DNA of 64,000 nucleotides, taken from the NCBI GenBank assembly GCA_026874595.1, contig CM049307.1, positions 35,692,862-35,756,861 on the forward strand, in the 5' to 3' direction. The notes beneath the pieces were generated by a model. That model ran no database searches. It saw nothing but the letters and a program-made list of their open reading frames with translations, and was not told the origin of the DNA. Source of the DNA: Sipunculus nudus. Taxonomy: Eukaryota; Annelida; Sipuncula; Golfingiida; Sipunculidae. The translations under genes and the position numbers were made by a program. Shown here piece by piece: positions 46,501 through 57,545 of the stretch; position 1 is the stretch's first letter, and every line of letters starts with the position of its first letter.

Positions 46501-49500
46501 ATTCCTTCTTTTATTGATGTATGGATTTCAAACTTGACTTGTATTTGACCCATTGGAAAAGAAAGACCTGAATTGATTTTGGGGTCATGAGGTCAAAGGT
46601 CAAGGTCACAGGAAACCTCTGTTAAAAGGTTGTGGATGCAATTTCAGCCAAAAAATTCATCTGAGATCTTTCATCTTGCACATATAGTTCACCTGCCAAG
46701 AGTGGAAGACCCCTATCAATTTTGAGGTCACAGGGTCAAAGGTGAAGGTCACAGGAGCCATCTGTCCAAAAATTAGTTTCTGGATGATAATTCCTGCTTT
46801 TATTGATGTATGGATTTCAAACTTGACTTGTATATGTCCCATTGGAAAGGCAAGACCTGAATTGATTTTGGGGTCATGAGGTCAAAGGTCAAGGTCACAG
46901 GACACATCTTTTAAAAGATGTGGATGCATTTTCAGCCAAACATTTCATCTCAGATCTTTCATCTTGCACATATAGTTCACCTGCCAATAGTGGAAAACCC
47001 CTATCAATTTTGAGGTCACAAGGTCAAAGGTGAAGGTCACAGGAGCCATCTGTCAAAAAATTAGTTTCTGGATGATAATTCCTGCTTTTATTGATGTATG
47101 GATTTCAAACTTGACTTGTATATGTCCCATTGGAAAAGCAAGACCCAAATTGATTTTGGGGTCATGAGGTCAAAGGTCAAGGTCACAGGACGCATCTTTA
47201 AAAAGATGTGGATGCATTTTAAGCCAAACTTTCATCCCAGGTCTTCCCTCTTGAATATATAGCTCACTTGCCAATAGTGGATAATCCATGTAAATTTTGG
47301 GGTCACAAGGTCAAAGGTGAAGGTCACAGGAGCTATCTGTCCAAAATTAGTTTCTGGATGATAATTCCTTCTTTTATTGATGTATGGATTTCAAACTTGA
47401 CTTGTATTTGACCCATTGGAAAAGAAAGACCTGAATTGATTTTGGGGTCATGAGGTCAAAGGTCAAGGTCACAGGAAACCTCTGTAAAAAGGTTGTGGAT
47501 GCAATTTCAGCCAAAAAATTCATCTGAGATCTTTCATCTTGCACATATAGTTCACCTGCCAAGAGTGGAAGCCCCCTTTCAATTTTGAGGTCACAAGGTC
47601 AAAGGTGAAGGTCACAGGAGCCATCTGTCCAAAAATTAGTTTCTGGATGATAATTCCTGCTTTTATTGATGTATGGATTTCAAACTTGACTTGTATATGT
47701 CCAATTGGAAAAGCAAGACCTGAATTGATATTGGGGTCATAAGGTCAAAGGTCAAGGTCACAGGACACATCCTTAAAAAGATGTGGATGCATTTTCAGCC
47801 AAACATTTCATCTCAGATCTTTCATCTTGCACATATAGTTCTCCTGCCAAGAGAGGAAGAACCCTATCAATTTTGAGGTCACAAGGTCAAAGGTGAAGGT
47901 CACAGGAGCCATCTGTCCAAAAATTATTTTCTGGATGATAATTCCTTCTTTTATTGATGTATGGATTTCAAACTTGACTTGTATTTGACCCATTGGAAAG
48001 CAAGACCTGAATTGATTTTGGGGTCATGAGGTCAAAGGTCAAAGTCACAGGAAACCTCTTTATAAAGATTGTGGATGCATTTTCAGCCAAACAATTCATC
48101 TGAGATCTTTCATCTTGCACATATAGTTCACCTGCCAAGAGTGGAAAACCCTTATCAATTTTGAGGTCACAAGGTCAAAGGTGAAGGTCACAAGAGCCAT
48201 CTGTCCAAAAATTAGTTTCTGGATGATAATTCCTGCTTTTATTGATGTATGGTTTTCAAACTTGACTTGTATATGTCCAATTGGAAAAGCAAGACCAAAA
48301 TTGATTTTGGGGTCATGAGGTCAAAGGTCAAGGTCACAGGACACATCTTTAAAAAGATGTGGATGCATTTTCAGCCAAACATTTCATCTCAGATCTTTCA
48401 TCTTGCACATATAGTTCTCCTGCCAAGAGAGGAAGAACACTTTCAATTTTGAGGTCACAAGGTCAAAGGTGAAGGTCAGAGGAGCCACCTGTAAAAAAAA
48501 AAATTAGTTTCTGGATGATAATTCCTGCTTTATTGATGTATAGATTTCAAACTTGACTTGCATATGTCCCATTGGGAAAAGCAAGACCCAAATTGATTTT
48601 GGGGTCATGAGGTCAAAGGTCAAGGTCACAGGACACATCTTTAAAACAATCAAGGTCACAGGACCAACATCTTCAACAAGATTGTGGATTGTTAGATGGA
48701 AGAAACAATAAATATGCCAAGTGTCAGTATATGCTGCCAAAATTGGGGGTCTGTTCTTAAAGGAGGGGGGCCTACTATGTCTGGGGATACTCTGGCACCT
48801 GCGGTGCCAAGAAATGTCTAGTTCTTCACAAGTTTTTATATACATCTTGCAGCCCGTCCCAGTGAAGATGTTGGAACGATCACTGTTCAGTACCAGATAT
48901 GTATTTGTAGAAAACAGTCATCTGAGGTAAGCATGAACATCCAGATCTTTTATAATTCATCATAATTGTACACAGCAAAAAAATAAGAGATGGTCAAATA
49001 AGAAATTAAAAAAAAAATATTTTTTGGGGGAGGGGGTTATTAAACACAAGATAAAAAATGCAATTTACTGAGTATTGTGAGGATTTGTAGCCCAACATTC
49101 TCAACTGACTCACATCTGTATTCAAAGAAGTCTCCATAGTGCAGAAATCGGACCAAGAAATTGGCTTCAAGGTAGTCTGATGTATCTATTTTCCATTTGG
49201 ATGATTTCTTTTTATATTTTTTTTGCACCTTTTTGTTATTTATTAAATATTTTTTAAAAATGAGGGATAACTTAAGAAAAGTTGTATTCAAACTCTTTGT
49301 TTAGAGATGTTGTGATAATTTCTTACAGTGGTTTCCTGACAAGTCTTGAATATGCAGTTTTGTCAGAATGGTTTGATTTCATCACTGCAACAGAGAAAAT
49401 ACATGTTGATCTCTTTGGTATGTAATTTATTTGTTTGAATCATACAAGCTGTTAAAATGTGGAATAGCCTTGTTCAGTTAAGACTTAAAGTAAATAAGCT

Positions 49501-51931
49501 TCACAGAAGCGGATCCATGTGGATGGTCCGGACCCCCGTTTTTCATCCGAAACAACATTTTTTTTAAGGGTTTAGACAAAATTTGCGACCTAGACCCCCA
49601 CCCCCCACCCCTTTACCGGACCTTGGGGACCATTTTTTAGAGTTTTCATAAGTCCTCCTGCGTTGGACCCCCCCTTTCCCTTAGTCCTGGATCCCCCCCC
49701 CCCCCCCCCCCCCGCTTCAGTAATAGTCACTTAATTTTTCAAGTCAGTACTTTAGTCTATTTTGAATTTTTTTAAAGTAAATTTCCTTGCAGTGTTCCTC
49801 TAATTAAGAATAGACACAAATTTCTTGTTTAATGACTATTAATATTAGCCTCTGATAAACAGTATGATTATATTTTAATGCGCATTTACAAACAAACAAT
49901 AGTGTACAATTATGATATATGGAAGTTATTGTAACAGTGAAAAATTACATGCTCCAGGGTACTTTAGTTGAAAAGAACTATCAGTATGGGTTTTATATTC
50001 GTGATTTAACATTTGTAAATACAGATACATAAATACATAAATAGATAGAGATTATAAATACATTTCTGATTACAGTTTACCTGCGTGCTTCACCTGAGGT
50101 CTGCTATGACCGTATTGGTGTCAGAAACAGAAAAGAAGAGTCCGGTGTACCTTTGGTAAGACTTTCAGATAGCAGCATTTTGTTACTTTGTATGTCAAAC
50201 CTGGTCACCTAGTATGACATTTTCGTACTTTTTCTTATAGACTTCTTTGCCAAATTAATCTGAAGTTTGAAGAATTTATGTTTTTATGTGTAGCTTTGTG
50301 AGGTGGTGAATAAGTAAATGAAAAGAGGGAGTATTGTCTAAAATATGTTTCATTATGTCTGCTTAGTACAAATAACTTACAGTTAATGGGCAGTCCTTTT
50401 CCCAGATATTGTGAAATGACAAAATCATCATGTATAATGGAGATTTAATAAGGAAGTTTTATTTTAACAGTCTTTTATTGAGGATCTTCATGATCTCCAT
50501 GAAGACTGGTTGATGAAAGAAAAATACCCAGTCCCAGCACCTGTTCTGGTAAGTAGGATATTATATCTTAATCCTTATATTTAATGTCAAAATTTAATTA
50601 AAACAAAAAACAGAACAAGCTGTTTTTATACAATACTTTGTATTACTGAAGGCCTGTGAGATCTGCGACGTGCATGTATTGAAAGACCAGTTCAGTGTTT
50701 TGTATAGAAAGAAGGTGGACACCTCAGTTCTCTTTGTATTTTAATTTACCCATGTATAACCCACTCACAGGTGGATTAAACTTTCGTTTGACACTCAAAA
50801 TGTTTATATAATCTAAAATTATCACCTTTTACTCTGATCAGGTCACCTCTCCCATTTGGGGAATCCATAGTGTTTGGTCTGTTGGCAGCGCTGTCTGTAT
50901 TATTGCTTGTAAACACGATAACTCAGTATTTTTCCCATGAAATTTGAATTGATTCTACCAATATCTCAGACTAGTTTGTAAACTGGTGACCTTGACCTTC
51001 ATTGTCAAGGTCAAATCAGTCGAATTAAAAAATTGTGAACTTTTGAAGTATTGCATATTATTTCCTCAAATTTGATAAACAAGTTGTTTCAACCAAGTTC
51101 TTACTTAGGATGGAAAACTGGTGCCCTTGACCTTCATATTTTAAGGTCAAATCACCCAAAATTGTATTGTTTTAGATTACTATAACTTTGTACCACTCAA
51201 TATATTTTCTTGACATTTGATACATAAATTGTTTCTATCAAAATATCAGTTGAAAAACCGATGACCTTGACCTGTTCAAGGTCAAAGTAGCCAAAATTGA
51301 TTTTTTTGCGAACTCTTTAAATATTTGAACCGCTCAGTATTTTTTAGGAAATTTGTTACACAAATTATTTCTACCAATATAATAGATAGTTCAAGGTCAA
51401 ATTAGCCAAATTGTAAATTTGTTTTATGAATACTATAATCTTTATACCACTAGAAATATTTTCATGAAGTTTGATACATGAATGGTTTCCATTGAAATCT
51501 CAGATGAGTTTGAAAAAAAGGTCATATCTTATGAATTCTAGAATTATTGTGAACCTCACAATTTTTTAAGTAGTCTATATTTTTTCTTCAAGTTTGGGGA
51601 TGGAGGGGGGGGGGGGGCATATGGTCCTGTTTTTGCTGTTGCAAAAACAAATTCATTCTAGTTTGCTTGTTTAACTGCTCACTTGTTGGTCAACTCTATC
51701 TAATTAACATTCCCCATTTCTTGCTGCCATTTCACTGCAGTTAAGTCAAGTAAGTTTAGTTGGTTTTGACATCACATTCATGGGTCACTCTTTAACATTT
51801 CACCAGCTTCATACAAGATTACGAGTGTAACTTTTCCTGATTATCAGGTGTTGGACGCCAGCCATGAGTTGAAGCAGATGGAACAGATATATGAGGAACA
51901 CAGGTCAGAGATTCTGTGTGGGTGTACATGA
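40593..51931 (+). CDS. Deoxynucleoside kinase (TK2/dNK-like), copy B
   Basis: Ten exons: 40593-40635, 43092-43144, 43509-43583, 44096-44149, 45222-45311, 48853-48926, 49329-49417, 50076-50155, 50471-50548 and 51848-51931. They give 239 aa, all joins GT-AG and in frame. Motifs: a basic KRKRK before the core, P-loop EGNIGCGKST, EPVEQW, ERSLFSTRYVFVEN, LRASPEVCYDRIG, the LID arginines in RIGVRNRKEES, and VPL with LHDLHEDWL. This copy matches insect dNK and vertebrate TK2 at family-conserved positions. No mitochondrial leader is evident, so cytosol or nucleus is more likely than mitochondrion; that is inference. Exons 6 and 7 encode the same residues as copy A. Intron 5 is ten times longer than in copy A because of an inserted repeat array. 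Confidence 0.9.
41108..41651. mobile_element. 544-bp MITE in intron 1 of kinase B
   Basis: The left end CTATAGTCCATTTCATC mirrors the right end GATGGACTATAG-type sequence (GGTGAAACGGACTATAG). The similarity continues for about 40 bp to a GTCCACCTGTTTTTTG word. Copy A has the uninterrupted TTCTAGCTTTGTC. The target duplication is short (possibly TAG) and uncertain. Confidence 0.75.
43337..43500. repeat. Insertion before exon 3 of kinase B
   Basis: A block starting TGGGCCCCGCTGAAATAAGC replaces different intron sequence in copy A and ends just before the exon 3 acceptor. It contains CTGTCTGTCCAC and TTATGCCTCTGATGCTTCGG. It is probably part of a dispersed repeat; no target duplication was recognised. 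Confidence 0.45.
44380..44935. repeat. GACCTTCAAGGTCAAATCTG-type repeat array in kinase B intron 4
   Basis: Three or four diverged units of about 140 bp. Each has a TTGGATGAGTTTGAAA-like word and an AAGGTCAAATCTGCYGAA-like word. Copy A's intron 4 lacks them. Confidence 0.65.
45628..48825. mobile_element. 3.2-kb insertion in kinase B intron 5 with a 288-bp higher-order repeat
   Basis: The insert begins near ATTGTATCCCCAGACAAAGT and ends near TGTCTGGGGATACTCTGGCA, GGTGCCAAGAAATGTCTAG. A (GCC)n run lies at about 45679-45702. Nine units of about 288 bp occupy roughly 46090-48640. Each carries GGGGTCATGAGGTCAAAGG, then AGGTCAAGGTCACAGGA, and GAGGTCACAAGGTCAAAGGTGAAGG-like words. Units fall into three types that follow the order ABC ABC BC C. 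Short open frames inside recur from unit to unit and are not genes. Confidence 0.75.
49504..49719. mobile_element. Second copy of the GCGGATCC MITE, in kinase B intron 7
   Basis: It begins CAGAAGCGGATCCATG and ends in a long poly-C and GCTTCA. GCTTCA also precedes the left end, a likely target duplication. Copy A at about 24925 has the empty site AAGCTTCCGTAATAGG. Confidence 0.7.
50920..51600. repeat. CTTGACCTTCAAGGTCAAAT-type array in kinase B intron 9
   Basis: About five diverged units with TTGATACATAAATTGTTTC-like and GACCTTGACCTGTTCAAGG-like words, followed by a poly-G tract at about 51606-51618. It is longer than the homologous array in kinase A. Confidence 0.65.
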
Positions 51932-54364
51932 TGATTGCTTAATGTACATTCCCAAGCACCACACCTGTTGTCACACAGTGGATCTGTTCTCTGCTAGTGC
52001 CTTGCTGCCAAATATTGTAAAATTAATCTCAAATGTATATATATATATATGTATAACTAGAGACTATGTTATAAGAGTATGCTTGAATATAGGATAAGTT
52101 GAAAATATTACCAGTGTGTACTGGTGTATATAGTAGCACTGTCAGAAAGGAAAGTGAATGTCAGGATTGGTGAGGTTATTTTAATTTTCCACTGAAAATT
52201 TCTTTTAAATTACTTGCTTTTCCAGGTAAAACTGCTAATAGACAATGATCTCTCATGGGTCACTAAAAATGTTAAAAAATGCAGAATGGGGATACTCAAG
52301 GTCCAAGGCATCTTGGATATCATTCCAGAAGCTTGCAAGGCTCACATGCGGGTCCTTCTGAATGAAGTTTACACATTGTGTGGTGTCAATGTCAACTTTT
52401 TAAATATTGCTCTCTTACCCCTCTCCTCAAACCCATCCAGAGACCAGAGTTTAAGGTTTTCTCATGACTATCTTTTATGTAACTCTCCTAGCTTATCAGT
52501 GATGACAGATCAATATTAATCAGGTTTATCAGTTGTTAGCTGGGATTGGTTGTTAGGCATAGAGCTGTTTGATTTGCACTTCGTATAGACATTGTATTCA
52601 GACAGTCAAAGGCAAGTTCTCATTTGATGTAATTCCTAAAAGTGCAAAACATATACCATAAGAAAAATGGCTAATAAAACCATTTTAATAATGATCCCAA
52701 CATCACAACATTCTGGGGAATTTTCCTGGTTTGACTATTGCATTTTTAAATCTGCTGTTTATAAATTAACTCAGTCATAACCATTGTGACATGCCTCATA
52801 TTGTATGGAAATCACAGGCAAGGATGGATTGCCTCTCATTCAGACATTTTGAGTACTTCAGTTTTACAAGGCTGTGTGTTGCATAGTTTTTTTTCCCTGT
52901 CTGACGTAACAGTGAATAAACATTTGCCAAATACACAGTGCTTTAAGTTTCCAACCAATATAATAAAGAAAATTGACTTGCTCAAACATGATATATTGTA
53001 AACACATAGCACACATGTAATTTTAATAGAACTCTCTAAACTTTCAGGTTGTGGTTTAGATGGAGTGATCTGGTTTGGTGTAAATTATATTTTTATCTTA
53101 ATGCTTTTAAGGTTAATGCAACTTGTGTTGAAGTCATGATTTTATAGAATTTTGTTTTATATTTATTTTTTCAGAGATCTAGGTCAGACAATCATGCAAT
53201 TTACATACTGAATGTTTTAGCCATGAACCCTCATGATTTGATGTCTGTATTGAAGAATAAGAACTAAATACTAGTATCATCCAGGTTTAATTGAATCTTA
53301 AAAAAATTCTTATGAAAGATAAGTTAATGTTAAAAATGCCACATGTTCCCAGGGATGGCTAGAAAATAGATCTGGACACATTTTGTGTTGAGAGGTGTTA
53401 GGTCTTGTTTAGTTTTATAGATGTGTGCATGTTAATATTAAATTGCTACCTTTGGTGCTGACTTTGCTATGTGCACTGTGTTTTACCAGATTTTTGGAGT
53501 GATCTTTTGAATATAACCAAAACTTGTGTTCATGTTGCCAAGAAAGGTATCTCAGGGCTTTTTATACTCATTGTACATCACCATCTGTACTTGTGTAGCA
53601 TTTTACAAAAGCAACTTGTACGCTGCAGTACCAACAGGATTAGTTTTTGAATACTGGTACTGGTATTTTTTTTGTTTCATAAAATCAAGTCACAATACAA
53701 TATATGCAAATTATGTCATCTGTAATTATGATCCAGATTAATGCTTGTATCATGGCAAAATGAACAAGATTAAGAAACCGTAGAAAATCTAAAAAAAAAT
53801 TTTTAATTATAAATACTGCACTCTCATCTAGAAAGTGTTTTATTTATTTTGTATATGGTGCCATAAACTTTAAACTTGCACTAGAAATACTGTATCCCAT
53901 TGGCCAGATAAGATGTTGCACAAGAAATTGGGTGAAAAATGTGTTCATGGGGGACTGAGCCGCAATGCATAAGGTATACTGTTATCGAGTAGCTTAAGCC
54001 TGTTGATGTTTGTCTGATATTCATCCAGTGACTGATTTCATGTTCATATAACTTTTATATCTACTATGTAAATTAAATTATCTTTGAACTGTACCACTGT
54101 GTTATTTTGAACTAATTCTCAGTATGCGCATGTGATATGGAGAAAAAGTGTAGCATATGAATTGACAGGACAGTTTTAAAATTAAGGTAGTTTATGCCTG
54201 GAATTATTACTCTGGAAAAGACATCTTTGTAATGACTGCACAGATTGTCATATAACAAGTGAGGCAGCTATACACATTTTCATGAAGTGTGAAACCTAGA
54301 AATGAACAGTCAAAACAGGACTGGGCTGTAACACCACACTTCAGTTTATATGCAGTTAATATTG
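51932..54364. other. 3' flank of kinase B
   Basis: Blocks match 27582-29065. A B-only insertion spans about 52165-53075 and holds a 101-codon frame at 52214-52519 that I do not recognise. Splicing exon 10 into it would create an immediate stop. Confidence 0.55.
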
Positions 54365-56290
54365 ACCTATTGAATTGCAGACTTGTCGGAGTTCCAATAT
54401 GGCCGTCACAGCCCGATCCCTAATTTTCTTTCGCGCACGATAACTCAACAACCTACTGCAGCTTTCCCAAATTCAAAGGCATGATTGGTACCTATGATGG
54501 CTCCAGACCTATTGATTTACAGACCTGTCGAAATTCCAGTATGGTCGCCACAGCCAGATCGCCGATTTTCTTTAGCGCCCTATAAATCAACAACTTTATG
54601 CAGCTTTCCCAAACTCACAGGGATGATTGGTACCTTTTCCGCTCCAGACCTATTGAATTGCGGACTTGTCAGAGTTCCAATATGGCCGTCACAGCCCGAT
54701 CCCTAATTTTCTTTCGCGCAGGATAACTCAACAACAACCTACTGCAGCTTTCCCAAATTCACAGGCATGATTGGTACCTATGAGGGCTCAAGACCTATTG
54801 AATTATAGACCTGTCGGAATTCCAATATTGCCGCAACAGCCCGATTGCTGATTTTTTTTCGCACAATAACTCAACAACAACCTATTGCAAATATCCCAAA
54901 TTCACAGGGATGATTGGTACCTTTGAGGGCTCCAGACCTTTAGAATTACAGACCTGTTGGAATTCCAATATGGCCGCCACAGCCAGATTGTTGATTTTGT
55001 TTCGAGCACGATAATTCAACAACCTACTGCAGCTTTCCAAAATTCACAGGGATGATTGGTAACTTTGCCGCTCCAGACCTATTGAATTGCAGACTTTTCG
55101 GGAGTTCCAATATGGCCGTCACAGCCCGATCCCTAATTTTCTCTTGCGCACGATAACTCAACAACAACCTACTGCAGCTTTCCCAAATTCTCAGGCATGA
55201 TTGGTACCTATGATGGCTCCAGACCTATTGAATTACAGACCTGTCGGAATTCCAGTATGGTCGCCACAGCCAGATCGCCGATTTTCTTTAGCCCCCCCTA
55301 TAAATCAACAACCTTATGCAGCTTTCCCAAATTCTCAGGCATGATTGGTACCTATGAGGGCTCAAGACCTATTGAATAACAGACCTGTCGGAATTCCAGT
55401 ATTGCCGCCACAGCCAGATTGCTGATTTTTTTTCGCGCGATAACTCAACAACAACCTATTGCAGCTATCCCAAATTCACAGGGTTGATTGGTACCTTTGA
55501 GGGCTTCAGACCTTTTGAATTACAAACCTGTTGGAATTCAAATATGGTCGCCTGTAGCCAGATGGTTGATTTTCTTTCGAGCACGATAACTCAACAACAA
55601 CTTACTGTAGCTTTCCCAAATTCACAGGGATGATTGGTACTTATGAGGGCTCCAGACCTATTGAATTACAGACCTGTTGGAATTCCAGTATGGCTGCCAC
55701 AGCCCGATTGCTGATTTCTTTTTGTGCGTGATAACTCAACAACAACCTTATGCAGCTCCATATTCACAGGGACGATTGATACATATGAGGGCTCCAGACC
55801 TATTGATTTACAGACCTGTCAGAATTCCAATATGTCTGCCACAGCCCAATTGCCGATTTTTTTTTCGCACACGATAACTCGACAACAACATACTTCAGCT
55901 TTCCCAAATTTACAGGGATGACTGGTACCTATGAGGGCTCAAGACCTATTGAATTATAGACCTGTCTGAATTCCAATATGGCCGCAACAGCACGATTGCT
56001 GTTTTTTTTTGCGCAATAACTCAACAAGCTATTGCAGCTTTCCCAAATTCACAGGGATGATCGGTACCTATGATGGCTCCAGACCTTTTGAATTACAGAC
56101 CTGTTGGGATTCCAATATGGCCACCACAGCTCGAATTACAGACCTGTTGGAATTCCAGTATTGCCGCCACAGCCCAATTGCTGATTTTCTTTCGCGCAGG
56201 ATAACTCAACAACAACCTACTGCAGCTTTTCCAATTTCACAGGGATGATTGGTACTTATGAGGGCTCCAGACCTATTGAATTAGAGACTT
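54365..56290. repeat. Satellite with a period of about 144 bp, 13 to 14 units
   Basis: The phrase GATTGGTACCTATGAGGGCT, or close variants, recurs near 54482, 54623, 54769, 54911, 55054, 55197, 55340, 55484, 55632, 55774, 55919, 56058 and 56246. Each unit also has CAGACCTGTCGGAATTCCA, TATGGCCGCCACAGCC and CACGATAACTCAACAACAAC. Unit types alternate, and one partial unit is doubled near 56090-56150. The array begins where duplication copy B ends. Confidence 0.9.
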
Positions 56291-57545
56291 GCTCAAAATC
56301 AAATATGGCCAACAGACTACATTCGTTGAATTTCTATTGCACACATTATTTCAGACATATCTTCTTCAATATCATTTGATCCAGTAGGATTTTTTCCCTC
56401 ATGCATATGGATAAAAACCTCTTTCTGTTAGTCATATTTTAAAATTTAACTTAATTTTTCACCCATATGTAAAGTAGTCCAGCACTACCAGAAATGCGGG
56501 GCCCTCTGAGGACCATTGTCCAACCACATCTAGTTAATTTTTAATTTTTTCGTACGTTTCAATAAAAATGTCAAATTATACGGGAAAAGCATGATAATAA
56601 CAGTTTTATTTTGCCAAACAAGTAAAAGCACTACATAACAAAGAAAGTTGTATGATTTTATCTTCTTGAAAGAAATGTTTGAGGGGCTGCAACTCAAAAT
56701 TGGTGAGTTTCTAATGATCAAAATAAAAATTTTTCATGCAGGGATTTAAAATTGTTGCAGGCGGTGCCTGAGAACCATATCTTTTATTTTTTTTTGCCCA
56801 ACATTCACACACAATCCCTACAGGTTTCTGTCATAATTTAAGTTAAAACCAACCTTGCTGAACCAACTTAAGAACTGTATATCCAACTTGCCAAACCTAT
56901 GTTTCAGTATCAATGAGCATTCTTAAATAAGAGCATTGATACTTTCCCCAAAATATCACCTGTTATCACTGTTTCAACTATAAGCTCAACCTGACCTTAA
57001 TCAAGTTCAAAAGGGCTGCTGCAAGTATATAAAGCTTGTGGGGTTTCTATCGGGGCGTGGAAAGAATTGTGAATATTTTGTATAATACTAGAGTGAACTT
57101 GCAAAGAAATGTATGAAAAAGTATAAAAGATAAATGTGTACTTCATGCATCAAGACAAATCTGGAGTTACATTTGAGAAAACATGCAATTCTTTTTATTA
57201 AAATTTCAATACTCATATATCACAGGTCATTTTTACCTACTGTTTATAACAGCAGTGTGTTGTATTATCTGATGTTAAGTTTAATACTGAATAGTCCCTG
57301 TACCTGACCGTCTGAACTTTGTCAGCAACAATTAAAGTTAAATTGTAAATATGACTGTGTCTTTGAGTAACCATAACATGGCATTTGCTGGAAAGAAGCA
57401 GAACACAGCCACTGTCAGAAGTACAGCACATCCGTGTAAGTTCACATATTTTACAGTACTGGTATTTCATCATTTGTATGTTTGGCACTTCATATCACAG
57501 AAAGCTTGTCAGGTAATATGGCATGTAGACTTTAGTCTTGAGCTG
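56291..57545. other. Intergenic stretch between the satellite and the FAM227 gene
   Basis: No gene is recognised. A dispersed-repeat fragment near 56740-56790 (GGTGCCTGAGAACCATA) resembles pieces in a FAM227 intron at 60510-60550 and 60780-60800. The rest is AT-rich unique-looking sequence, including the likely 3' UTR of the FAM227 gene next to 57545. Confidence 0.5.

Larger units (their letters stand above)
29520..54365. repeat. Segmental duplication, copy B
   Basis: This is the direct tandem partner of 400-29065, in the same order and orientation. B-specific insertions include the 31000-36230 foldback block, a tandem repeat at 39560-39950, a 544-bp MITE, a 3.2-kb repeat array in intron 5 and a block at 52165-53075. 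Confidence 0.85.

Noticed and set aside
46368..48452. Several similar 60-67 codon frames on both strands
   Set aside because: They recur once per 288-bp repeat unit and are by-products of the tandem array.
51900..52230. Alternative splicing of kinase B exon 10 into the 52226 acceptor
   Set aside because: Joining CACAG to GTAAAACTG gives an immediate stop; the conserved TGA at 51929-51931, also present in copy A, is the better end.
54365..56290. CRISPR-like array of direct repeats
   Set aside because: The repeat unit is about 144 bp with no short repeat plus unique spacer structure, and the genome is eukaryotic.
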